Shown piece after piece: positions 1 through 10,400 of a stretch of DNA of 14,872 nucleotides. This DNA is from Saccoglossus kowalevskii (Eukaryota > Hemichordata > Enteropneusta > Harrimaniidae), in NCBI RefSeq assembly GCF_000003605.2, contig NW_003146287.1, positions 161,094 to 175,965 on the forward strand, in the 5' to 3' direction. How positions within the stretch are numbered: position 1 is the stretch's first letter; every line of letters begins with the position of its first letter. The notes below the pieces were generated by a model. That model made no database searches, was not told the DNA's origin, and saw only the letters and a list, made by a program, of their open reading frames with translations. The translations under genes were made by a program, and so were the position numbers.

Positions 1-1505
1 CATACTTCACTATTGAGAGCCACATCTTAATGTATAAACTGTAATTGACACCGGAAATACACAACATAGCACAATACCTAAGTGCTGTCCATGTATGCTC
101 TTTGACAAATTTTGGCTGTTATTTTATAATTAAAGAAAGTTCGTCATAAAACACATATAATAAGGCTATTTAATGTCACAACATAGAAATGTCCATGTCT
201 TCCAACCTATCATAGCAACATACTAGGCTACGCAAGTTTGTAAACAGAAATATTAACTGCAACAGAATTGCAAGATCGTGTATGCGAACATGAAACACCA
301 ACACTAGATTATGTTATGCAATAGCTTTTTCTTTGTTGCAAATACTATACTCGATAGTGTTACCCTTGCTCCAAGTATTCAATGCGATCTTGTATGAACG
401 AGTCATGAAAATACAAAACTACCATGTGTTATTATTTGGATGCCACACAAGTCGTCTGTAAAAATGAGATAACAGCAATATGAGATATATGATGCAGAAA
501 ACTATATATATAAATTACAGTGCATGTATCTACTGATTATTAGAAATGTATCAGTAACATGAACATGTACAGGTATGATAGTAAAACAATATATAGGTTT
601 CATCAATGTATTTGTATTACATGCATTATTAGGAAGAGTATTCAATATCTTATATAATGCTGACCATTATTATAATTTAGTAACTACTGGTGCCACACAG
701 GCATTGTAACTTCGAGTAACGGGTGACATAGATTTTTTATTTTGTTTAATGTGTTATGTTTTCCGTAACTGGAAGTTCAGTTAACAGTTAGCTCGAAGTT
801 TATTAGGTGGTTGTCAAAGAAATTTTGGTCAATAAATGCCATGCGAAACTAATTAATTATTAATGTAAGTCAGTAATTTAATTACGTATATTAATAAGCA
901 ATTAGTAGTTGCTCTATATGTATCTCAAGAACCACTTAAGAAGCATGAATAAAAGTTGAAACTCTGGAACTATATATATATGGTACAACGATTTTCCTTA
1001 TTCTGATGTATCGTATCTTTGGTAGAATTATTAACTTCATTACTGTTGATCACATTTCGAATTGTGCATGTCTGACAGTTTAGAACAGTTTAACACAAGA
1101 TTGAAAACGCATGGGTTTTGGGACTCATATTTACGCGTAGTGAAAAGATGAACGTGTAATTATAATTTATTCAGAATATCTGGGAGTTATACACAGAGTG
1201 GTTTTCGTTTATGACAGTTGAAGTTGCTGTCATGATTTATATTTACATGTATTTAGTTTATATGAGTATATAGCTTCATTACCATCAACTTTTAATAATT
1301 TAGGAAACAGCGATATATAATTCATTCTACCACATCAACACCAATGTATGCGGTAAAACATGGGGAAATATATTTTGCTTGAATAAGTTCCTGTAGGAAG
1401 ATGTAGTTAAAGATGCATTCACACGTCAAATCCAATAGCAAGCTAAATACACAAACAATTTGAATATTATATATTAAAAGAAAAGTCTGACAACATAAGA
1501 ACATA
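1..1505. other. Non-coding AT-rich stretch
   Basis: No open frame of note, no RNA gene and no clear repeat. A weak inverted pair (AACTTCGAGTAAC at 708-720 and GTTAGCTCGAAGTT at 787-800) is the only structure seen. Confidence 0.6.
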
Positions 1506-2040
1506 CAATTTACAGTTTTTTCATATCACTTTTCATTCTCTAGATACATGTATTTAACTTTTTAATATTTTACGTAGTCCACCATCTTGATTCTTCAGCA
1601 AAGTATTATGGGTAAAGTATGACCTCATATTCTCTGTTGTCAGAAATTGACAAATGATTTCATCTATAACTTCGAACTTCAAATTGGCTGAAAGTGTAGA
1701 ACGTGGTAGCATGTATGTACCGGCGCCAAACAAGCATATAAAATAGTTGTCAGGACGGAAATGTAAATACTAGTATTCATTTGTGTGTTTTTCTACCAAA
1801 AATTGAAATGCTCAAATTTCCTTATATTGTATACAATTTATCAATGTGAATAGGTTATACGGGTGATATATAACCTGTTGGCAACAAACATGAACAAAAC
1901 AATGTCATTCTACTTTTAATGATTAAAATAATAACTTTACCCACAGTTTTTTGCTGGAGAATCAATATGGCGGACTACATAATAGTGATGAAAAGTTGAA
2001 TATATAGAGAATGAAAAGTGATATAAAAAACTGTAACTTG
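1506..2040. mobile_element. Non-autonomous element with long terminal inverted repeats (MITE-like)
   Basis: The left arm (about 1506-1619) and right arm (about 1934-2040) are imperfect reverse complements: the left holds TACAGTTTTTTCATATCAC, CACTTTTCATTCTCTA, TCTTGATTCTTCAGCA and GGGTAAAGT, and the right holds their complements in reverse order. The 315-base interior has no long open frame, so it cannot encode a transposase. No clean target-site duplication is visible beside either end, so the family is not assigned and the exact termini are uncertain by a few bases. A short open frame on the - strand (1322-1504) lies just outside and is not convincing. Confidence 0.75.
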
Positions 2041-2459
2041 CTTTCTACAGTTGAAGAGGTCTTTCTTTAGGGAGCATTATATTGTTTGGCATCACTTCAA
2101 AGTACATATCATGTACAAATCATATCTACTATATAACTGGCCCTCTAAGTAAATAAAGCCAACTAAGAGTAATTTAAGAGTGCTGCGTAAAATCACTTTT
2201 GAAGTAAATTTCCCGCTACCTAACCACTATATAATAACATGCTACATAGTTATCTACTAAATATATCTAAAGAGCCGCCATCTTATAACATTCCAACATT
2301 GTAAACTACTCTAACTCATGTTTTTTATCTGATAAATAGGCATGTTTACTTCAAGCATTAACAATGCGTTTACCATATTCAGTTTATACTTATCAATTTA
2401 ATCGATAGTTTGTGGAATAACTATAGGTAACGGGATGAGCACATAATACGTGAATATGG
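2041..2459. other. Non-coding stretch between the inverted-repeat element and the tandem repeat
   Basis: No gene seen. GCCGCCATCTT at 2274-2284 matches the strong YY1-type motif in reverse orientation, but nothing beside it looks like a promoter. Confidence 0.55.
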
Positions 2460-2810
2460 CTAATTAAATTATTGAAATGTTAGAAACTGTTTGAATACAT
2501 TGTATTAAATATATTTAATAGATCCAATATCAATTCAGGTAAATATAGCGACGTTAGATAGAGGGTGGTTTTGGTCACACCGTTCTGTAATTGAATGAAG
2601 AGCGACTCGTCTGTAATGGAATGACAATATCGCTTGGCCAATTAAATAATTGAAATGTTCAAAACTGTTTGAATATATTGTATTAAATATATTTAATAGC
2701 TCCCATATCAATTCAAGTAAATAGAGCGACGTTAGAGGGTGGTTTTGGTCATACCGTCCTGTAATGGAATGAAGAGCGACTCGTCTGTAATGGAATGACA
2801 ATATCGTTGG
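2460..2810. repeat. Two-copy tandem repeat, unit 178/173 bp
   Basis: Copy 1 spans 2460-2637 and copy 2 spans 2638-2810. They are nearly identical, differing by scattered substitutions, a four-base deletion (GTTAGATAGAGG against GTTAGAGG) and one further base. Each unit also contains CTGTAATGGAATGA or a one-mismatch version twice, so there is an internal short repeat. The 101-codon open frame on the - strand (2535-2840) is the repeat read through, as its protein repeats too, and is not a gene. Confidence 0.9.
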
Positions 2811-3611
2811 AGCGGTGTTAAAAACGAAACAGCATAACATATTCCGTTAACGGTTACAGCATGGAAGATAGTGGGACCCTACAGCAATTCCGATATGTAA
2901 TCAATGATTACAACAATATTTGAAGAGCACAATTTAAAAAAAAAAAATGTGGTTTGTTAAATCACATTTCGTATGTTTTAGTATGAGACGATCATCGAGT
3001 GCTTATGCACTAGACAAACGCAAATATATAAATATACACAAAAAGTGTAAACGTATATTGTATTACAGTAACAGTAAGCTTTGATATTGTCGTGTGATTT
3101 TTTACTCAATTTTTTGGAAAATAATATATGTTTTTAAAGGCTCTATATAATGACGTCAAACTAATCATACTCATGATAGTGAAAATATATAGTGTACCAC
3201 GAAGTGAGATTATAGTAGTGCACTCAGACCTGTGTTACTGACCACCTATATACAGACCACCTGCCCATAGCGACCAGTTCCACATGACATACTATGAGCA
3301 ACTGTCTTTATGAACATTCTTTCAGAAATATTTTTTCTGGTTTTGTTTTTGTTTGGAAACCTAAATAATAATTATTATGTGTACCAAGCATTGCACGAAT
3401 ATTGAAGTGAATAACGCTCTGTTAACTAATCAGTACCCAACACCCAACACATTGCCATGACCAATCACCCAGTCATTTTAATCCAGTGAGAAACTACGTC
3501 ATAACAACAAGTGATACTCGATAAAGCCTAGCGTTGAATTTCATGAAAAAAGAGTTATTCGCAGGAAGTGCACAACAACATACATCCCCATCTTACTAAT
3601 TTGTGCGTGTG
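2811..3611. other. Non-coding stretch
   Basis: Apart from the GACCACCT repeat remnant at 3225-3290 and a small palindrome AATAATAATTATTATT near 3364, I see nothing that can be annotated. Confidence 0.55.
3225..3290. repeat. Short decayed repeat with GACCACCT units
   Basis: GACCACCT occurs at 3240 and 3255, with a weaker GACCAGTT at 3272, flanked by ACCTGTGTTA upstream and CCCATAGC between. This pattern resembles a dispersed invertebrate repeat of the type TAGCGACCACCT that I recall. The copy is too short to define ends. Confidence 0.35.
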
Positions 3612-3974
3612 ATGGTAGACATAATTGAAGGGCTGTTGGAAGATCAACCCGCAGTAAAATTAGCGATTGCCATGAAGAACAACCATCAACATCAAAGTAC
3701 CAGGAGGATTTTGCTGGCGACGTTTTGGCGTTACCTAGTTACAAATAAAGATTACTAACGCCAAATGAGCAACATTTAAACCGGTAATCAGAATTCATTC
3801 GATCCACGGCTAACAAGCAATACCACAAGCGAAGTTGTAGCGTGCAGCTCAGCGACGACCTCTGTCGACGAAAGCCATCCCGTCAGTGGAGTACCGCAGT
3901 TGAACGTCATGTTCGCTAATGCACAATTCTGTGAAGGAACTTTTAACTTCAACATAAATTTAAACTACGTATGA
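3612..3974 (+). pseudogene. Possible decayed coding fragment, unidentified
   Basis: One frame stays open from ATG 3612 for 48 codons (MVDIIEGLLEDQ, then ILLATFWRYLVTNKDY), meets TAA at 3756 and again at 3777, then is open for 64 codons (3780-3971) to TGA at 3972. The two open parts share a frame, and the stretch is richer in G+C and less repetitive than its surroundings. The second part ends FCEGTFNFNINLNYV. I do not recognise the protein. It could be a decayed exon of a gene or mobile element, or chance; no splice sites rescue the stops. Confidence 0.3.
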
Positions 3975-5179
3975 TTGATTCGAAACGTTCCATCGAGATC
4001 GGATTGCGGCCAATCTGCACCCCTCACCATTGTATTCAAATGAATCACGTGGTGTGTCGTTCTCCTTCAAACCCGGGATTCAATCAATAGGGGAGTTTCA
4101 GTAAAAAAAACACATCGCAAATCATGCAAATTCAACATTTTCAAACCAATATACTAAACAGAAATGCTCAGCGATGTAAAAGAAGGACAGATGATATTAC
4201 TTTTCAATATACACATCTCTGTTGATACTATCCCTCACATTTTCTACTCCCAATTATTCCTGCGTAAAATGGAATAGCCTCTTTCCATGTTTCCATTTTG
4301 AGTAAAATCACGTGATAGTCAGTCTGGAAAAGTGTTAAATCAGCTTCTCATTCAAGCAACAATGCAATTTTCCCAGTGGGAGTGAAACTAGTTCGACTCT
4401 GCCATTAACAAATAAGGGTGTTTTCAGCAAAAAACGAATAACCCTGGAGTGCACAAAACACACTGAATTTCGGAACAAATCTTGCATTAGTTACAGCAGA
4501 ATACCACAGAAATATCAGACAAAACATGAAAACACTATATATTGTATTTCGGCCTGAACCCTCACTATTGTAATTCCAGGAATTACCCCCCCCCCCATAA
4601 GTGCATCCATTTTCCACCTTGATATAACCCACCCCTGTAAACAAACTCTTAATACCATGCTGAAGCGTTTGGTAATAACGAGACAAGCAAGTATCCATCA
4701 AAAAAAGAATCTAGGGGGTCGGTTCTAATGGAATTGGTTCGTCTTGTCGGGTTAGCACCCAACTCTGGGTGTGAGCTATATTGTAGATGATGACAACGAT
4801 GTGTAGTGACTAGTGTAATTATTGTTACGCTGCTAGAATGTCACCTATGCGTTTCTCAGAATGTATTCTCAAAGGCAATCAACATACTCCAAATTCAGTC
4901 TAGACAGTGGCACCCATTCCCCAGACGACAATCCAACGAATTCTAAACCCGATAATATATGTACACTCTACCCCATTTCTACCCTCCGATGAAATATGGT
5001 AAAAGATGCACGTTTAAGAACACAAGACAAGCACATTTTCGATGCAATTATTTAGCAGTGAATCAGAATCGGTCAACGACCTGGTAGAAAGCTGCGATTT
5101 TCTGAATTTATACCTCCGAAAATCATATTTATACACCGGTTATTCTGCATAAATATCACTGAAGCAGAGCTTTTCGTAT
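3975..5179. other. Non-coding stretch
   Basis: No gene supported. It holds the poly-C tract and a small hairpin CACCCA-actc-TGGGTG near 4757. The longest frame (- strand, 4405-4701) shows no domain, and its composition is not coding-like. Confidence 0.5.
4585..4595. repeat. Poly-C tract (11 C)
   Basis: A run of eleven C bases stands out in AT-rich DNA. The - strand frame over it (4405-4701) gives a Gly run and no domain. The run length may be unreliable in the assembly. Confidence 0.8.
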
Positions 5180-5530
5180 AGGTGATTGTACGTCGTGTCC
5201 GTCGTCCACCCGCCCGTCATTCGTCAACAATTACACGTTTGACTTATTGAAAAATACCAATCTGTTTGCTTTGATATGTTGGGTGAACCTCTCTCAGATT
5301 TGTCGATTTCGTGACGATATTAATAATTCTATATGTTTAGCGAATATTTATTTTTGTTATTTTTGTTTTAAAAAAAAATGATATTATTGACTTCTTGAAA
5401 ACTGCCTGCCTGATTACTTTGTTATGCTATATGTAGGCGTTATATGTATATTGAGTGGGCATCTACCAGATTTGTTCAGTTCTTAAATATATCATTAATT
5501 CAAAGTATTTTAAGCGAATATTCTTGTCAT
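5180..5530. repeat. Diverged tandem repeat, about 150-175 bp unit, with GTCCGTCGTCC start
   Basis: Matching blocks recur in the same order: TTGACTTATTGAAAA (from 5239) and TTGACTTCTTGAAAA (from 5387); CAGATTTGT near 5295 and CCAGATTTGT near 5466; AGCGAATATT at 5339 and at 5513. Offsets of 148 to 174 show indels between copies. The leading GTGTCCGTCGTCC and TCGTCAACAATT resemble a dispersed repeat that I recall from many lophotrochozoan genomes; that link is from memory. Confidence 0.5.
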
Positions 5531-6599
5531 TTTAGGTGAAACATGATATGTTCGACTCATTCTTAAAATCTACAAGTCCAATTGCTTATTTCCACAATGT
5601 TCTTGTAATACAGTAGATCTAGTTCGTCAGTCAGCTCGTTTGTTTATTTCAAGTTACAGATTAACTGAATCTACCAAATACAAGGTGGCATATATAGATT
5701 ACCTCATGAGGCACCCTAAAGTTGAATTATAAAATACAACGTCAGTTGTATATTACACACGAATAAATATAATTATATTATGAAGACAGTTTGATAAATT
5801 GTTTATTCCATGTATGTAATTCACAGCTTGTAAAGGAAAAAAAAAATTCCGAACGCATGCTCAGGTAATCGTAAAGCGTCCTGACTCTTTGCATAAAAGA
5901 TTGACGTGGCCTTGGTCGTGACCGTAGCCTTGGCTTCTTTGCAATCCGTAAAAAATCACCATGTTTGTACATTGGTGAAACAATTTTTTGAGTGCAAACA
6001 ATTTGAGTTTAGAAGAATTTTAAATGACGCCCTGGCTGTATGCACGCATGGTTTTGGCTGGGATATTTATTTTAAATACTGTGTAAAACTACCAACATAG
6101 ATAGTACATAGTAGCAGTATTTTGGAATAGTTAGCAGTAGAGGTGAGAGTTCCCCCTGCCTGCATGGTCCAATCAGATTATTGGGATTATTATTACATTG
6201 TATAAAGAAATACTATATTATTACACTGCTTCAGTAAACTGAACTGCCATAATGTATGGGATAAATGAATTATCATCCGGGAACCAGATAACAGTCACGT
6301 ATTGCCGAATGTATATGCTTGCTACATACATCTCTCGACCTTGAGAAACTGGTCGACATGTCAGACTGGCGGCCGTTATGTTCTAACGGGCGCTTTGATG
6401 AACCATGCTTGTCCTGATCGAATTCACGTCTTGTTTACGCTTATCATTTTATTTATTTTTCCAATACTATTCAATCATGCCATAACTGCCAGTTGACATG
6501 GCGTGACCGGTGGATAGACACAACATGACAATCCATCGCTGATCGACGAGTAACTGTACAAGGTCGACGTTTCATCAGTCAAAAGTGTGTAAACCTCGT
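5531..6599. other. Non-coding stretch upstream of CROT
   Basis: No gene supported. Overlapping 64-codon frames on opposite strands at 5778-5972 and 5906-6100, and another at 6302-6496, have no recognisable domain. CCAAT at 6169-6173 and ATTGG at 6180-6184 form an inverted pair that could be promoter-associated. The position of the CROT promoter cannot be fixed from sequence alone. Confidence 0.5.
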
Positions 6600-6710
6600 C
6601 TTAAGTTTGGTAACCCCTGGTGCTTGCAAGTGCCCTTTACCCGATGGATTGTTTATTGGTTCAAAGGTTCAGGTCTATTCAGTACAGCTGTAATTAACAC
6701 GGGATAATCG
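6600..6710 (+). other. CROT: Probable 5' UTR exon of CROT (exon 1; start unknown)
   Basis: A perfect splice donor (GTAAGT at 6711-6716, preceded by ATCG) lies about 600 bases before a good acceptor at 7303, ahead of the first coding exon. This fits a non-coding first exon ending at 6710. The 5' boundary given here is arbitrary; no TATA box or clear initiator fixes the start. The call rests on the donor and its spacing alone. Confidence 0.4.
6658..6675 (+). promoter_or_regulatory. Nuclear-receptor-like direct repeat near the predicted CROT first exon
   Basis: GGTTCA-AA-GGTTCA-GGTC contains two identical half-site-like hexamers with a third partial one. It resembles, but does not exactly match, the DR1 sites bound by HNF4 and PPAR/RXR (AGGTCA-n-AGGTCA). 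It lies 35 bases before the predicted exon 1 donor. CROT is a lipid-responsive gene in vertebrates, so such a site would make sense, but this is inference. Confidence 0.25.
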
Positions 6711-7303
6711 GTAAGTAACACGTTTGATGTGTCATGATTTTTGTCATTGACACGCAGATTTAAGGTTGATTTAGGGGTTCAAAATTTTGTATTTATCTTC
6801 ATATTATGTCGATTACTTTATATTTGTAGAAATGGAATTCTGGGCTGGACTCCATTCATTTATAAATCAAACACTGGTAGAATCAATGCCTGCTAGGCAA
6901 CACGTCCTTTCAGGGTTTATTTGCGATTGAATTGTGTGTCACTTGTCAGTGTGTACAAGGTTACTGTGCGGGTTTGCAGCATTAAAATTGACCCTGTATA
7001 AGTTTATTATCGTATATACGTTGATTGATGTGGTAGATTATAGAAATAACATGTCTGTTGTCATCCTTGATGTTTCTTCGTGCAACAAATTAGGTAGTTT
7101 TCAAAACCGATAACAATCAAAGAACCGTATGTCATAGAATTATTTCCGTTATTATATAAGTTATTGTGTTATGAACGTTTCTTAACCTAATATATGCAAT
7201 GAATCAATATTTTTGCACATATAAATACGAAAGCCTAACAAAATTAAATGACGATTGGCGTGAAATAAGCTTGATTTTGTTGCTGATCTTAATTGCTGGT
7301 TAG
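6711..7303 (+). other. CROT: Intron 1 (5' UTR intron) of CROT
   Basis: It runs from donor GTAAGT to an acceptor TTAG preceded by a T-rich tract, with a branch-like CTTAAT about 13 bases upstream of the acceptor. Nothing else recognisable lies inside. It depends on the predicted exon 1 donor being used. Confidence 0.4.
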
Positions 7304-7444
7304 GTGAAATTTAAACGCATTATCGATCAAGAACCAGCGTGACGACTACATCCGAAATGCAACGCACATTCCAATTTGAAGAAGACCTGCCATCATTACC
7401 TGTCCCAACATTACAACATACGCTCACTAGATACCTAGAATCTG
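7304..7444 (+). CDS. CROT: CROT exon 2: end of 5' UTR and first coding exon
   Basis: The acceptor AG is at 7302-7303. Bases 7304-7356 would be 5' UTR, with an in-frame TAA at 7312. Coding begins at ATG 7357 and ends at 7444 after one base of a codon, followed by donor GTATGT. It encodes the conserved N-terminus with LPSLPVP and RYLES, which lines up with the start of vertebrate CROT but is about nine residues shorter there. A GTG at 7339 keeps the frame open six codons further upstream but is an unlikely animal start. Confidence 0.85.
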
Positions 7445-10400
7445 GTATGTATTCAAACATCAATATTATATATGAGGTGATACCGAAGGCAGTATCGAAT
7501 TCGCGTCGACCGACGTGTAGCGTCAGGTATAAACCGAAGGTTCAGGTTACTAGTGATTCAGTATAATCATCCTATGCAATAAAATGAAATTACATTTGAT
7601 TACAGAAAAGTTACTTGTGATATTGGCGATATATTGGTGATATTGCGTTATATATTAACATTCGTTTAAAAACCGTTACCGCGATACCAATGTAAATTGC
7701 CATTTTTAAATGCTAGATAATAAATTCAAAAAGTAACCTGAACCTATAATCAACGGAGGCTTAGCGATGGTCGATGTAACGCCTCACTTTACACTTTGTA
7801 GCGTTCTCGTAATTGTCTTATTATTGTATTCGTTGCCTGCTTATAGTTGATAATTTGAAGAGAGACTATAGACTTAAATGGTATCTACACACGTTATGTT
7901 GCACTGCCGTATGACACGTCGTAGGATTGGTGGGTACAGTAATGAACTAATCATATTTCTTGTATAATCATATCTTACCAGTTAAGCCTCATGTTTCATT
8001 GGCTGAGTTTGAAAGAACTACAAACATTGTCAAAGAATTTGGTAATGGTATTGGAAAAACCCTTCATGAAAATTTACTGAAAAAGGCCTCCACGGAAAAA
8101 AACTGGGTAACATTGCTATTAATGTGTAAACATTAAATATACTTTGCTTTATTTTTAAAGTGTACGCTTGGACTGACAACGTCTTAGACACTTCAATGTA
8201 AAAGAGCTCAGCACATTTTCAAATTTTAATCATTTTATGTGATCCGTCATATTGACTCTCAAGAAATTGATTACGAGTAAAGTATGAAATCATGGCATCT
8301 TTTTTGAAAATTGAGAAAATTACTTTTTCTATGACTTCCTACGTGCGTCTTCAAACTGGTTAGTTTAAAACATGGAACATATAAACTGGTTATCAAGTCG
8401 ATAGAACGAAATATTCATATTTGCATTTGTATTTTTACATTTGTCTACCAATGATCAATTATTTGAATATTTAACAACATTTATTGATAGAAGTAGCTTA
8501 GACAGGTTAATATATAACCCGTTGACCGCAAACAGAGTTCAAAAAGTGTTATTATAAAATGTTAAAATAATGATTTTTATTTCATTTCAACTTTGTTTCT
8601 TTTTGTTTCTTTGTAACATTCTAATTTCCATTATCATACATACACGAGTTATATCTACAGTGAGAATTTGCATGTTATTATTTGTTGTTATGAATTTATT
8701 TTTTGCAACAACTGTTGTGTTGTCATATTTTACCCATAATTCCTTGCTTTTAAAATCACAACGTTAGATAACGTATAATAATAAACAGATAGACGTTTGT
8801 ATAAAATGAAACGCTGTAAATTGCATTGCTAGCATTTATGGAACTCGTTCACATGGGAGTACAATGGTGTTAGACAGAGTCAGTTGGTGTAAAAGTGAGA
8901 ATGAAATAAATGCGATTAATCTATTGACATTTACTATATGGGGCAGTCATTGTGAATACGGATTTAAACTAAATTGACATGTAATGTCAAGCTGAGAACA
9001 TTTGTTTTGTCAGTTTGCTGAAAATCAATTCACAGCTAATCGATCGTTGCCTTAACCAACCGACAACCAGTAAAACCGCCGCTGATTGGTCATGTTGTCA
9101 ACATTCAATTAAGTTTAATAGATCAATCACAAAACTCGATCTTTTTTATATATTGCGGACATAGTGAAAATGATTTCACTGTATCATCAAACAGAACAGC
9201 AATAATACTCGTGATACCACAACCGATTCTGTCTAACTACCGTATCTTATATTGTAAGTAAACGTTAATCTATGCACTTTTTCATAGCTTGAAAACTGGT
9301 GGGAGAATACTGCTTATTTGTCAGCGAGAGGTTCGAAACCTTTTGGTGGCGCAAATGTTGCATATGCGATTCTAGATATGAACGTTTGGCCACCTAAGAA
9401 AGGTACACAAGTGGAAAGATGTGCGCTGATATTGTGGAATGTGTTGAAATACTGGCAATCCATCCACGAGTAAGTATAACAATACTCAAATATGTATTTG
9501 TTATTTTTTTTGTTAATGTTGGGGCGATATGTATAAGTTATGCATAGTCTTAACAGTCCGTTGAAGGATTTTTTTTAAATTTCAAAGAAAACAAACTGCT
9601 AATATAATTCATCCGTCGCATGTAAATTTTCCAATCATTTTTTTTGTTTTTTTTAATTTGCTGAATTCCTTTCACATATTAGGGAGACGCTTCCAGTGGA
9701 ATCTAGTCGGGATAAATCTAATATTTCCATGCATCAATACCGAAGTATATTCAGTTCCAGCGTAGTTCCCGGCATTGAGAAGGATACCATCACGAGACAT
9801 TTAAAAACTGGTAGGAAGATATAATGTTCAGTGTATTTAAATTATACCAATTATGAGTTTATTACGATGATGTCACAATGTATGTTTTCGAGCAGTACAT
9901 GGTCACAGACCTATGCATCATAATCATAATCTCGCTGTACTGTTTTCGTGAATACTTTGTTTTATTTATATAATAACCACCTATTTTGTACATGCAAGGG
10001 GTGTGCCCACTAAGTGTGAATGAAAGAAGAAAACATTATTTAAGATATATAAATAAATACATTACTTTAATGCAGTATTTAATGAAGTTATTTCCTGGAA
10101 TTTAAGAATAAATGTACAAAACATACTATTCATGCAATGTTCTCAAACAGTAACCGCAATTAAAGCTTCATGTAAACATATAGAATTCGGTTTCGTAATA
10201 GATGGCACCAAAATAAACACAATACTGTGATGTAATATATTTAAAACAATAGATCAATACTCACAATTTTGTACTTCAGAGAAAGAAGGAAACTGTCCAG
10301 ACCATATTATTGTTTTGCGTAAAGGTCACTTTTATAGATTCACGGCCACCGACGATGACGGGAATATACTTTCTGCTCCAGAATTACAAAGGTAGTAGCT

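Noticed and set aside
708-800. Weak inverted repeat AACTTCGAGTAAC / GTTAGCTCGAAGTT
   Set aside because: Arms are short with an indel and nothing around them resembles element ends.
2535-2840. 101-codon open frame on the - strand with an internal protein repeat
   Set aside because: The protein repeat only reflects the 178 bp DNA tandem repeat.
4405-4701. 98-codon open frame on the - strand
   Set aside because: No domain, includes a poly-C-derived Gly run, and has no coding-like composition or neighbouring exons.
5778-6100. Overlapping open frames on opposite strands, one with Arg-Pro repeats
   Set aside because: Short, mutually overlapping and without a family; the Arg-Pro run comes from a small imperfect DNA repeat (CCAAGGC-type).
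6302-6496. 64-codon open frame on the + strand upstream of CROT
   Set aside because: No recognisable domain or splice context; length expected by chance.
7339-7356. GTG at 7339 as CROT start, adding six residues
   Set aside because: Animal nuclear genes start almost always at ATG. ATG 7357 is in frame with good context; an upstream coding exon splicing in remains a small possibility.
8570-8767. 65-codon hydrophobic open frame on the + strand
   Set aside because: It sits in CROT intron 3, within T-rich repeat DNA; poly-T codons give Phe and Leu and mimic a membrane protein.
9330-9340. GGTTCGAAACC resembling a tRNA B box
   Set aside because: It lies inside CROT exon 4 coding sequence, with no matching A box or cloverleaf around it.
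10280-10281. Alternative acceptor AG two bases into exon 6
   Set aside because: Its use would break the reading frame and the conserved CPDHIIVL segment.
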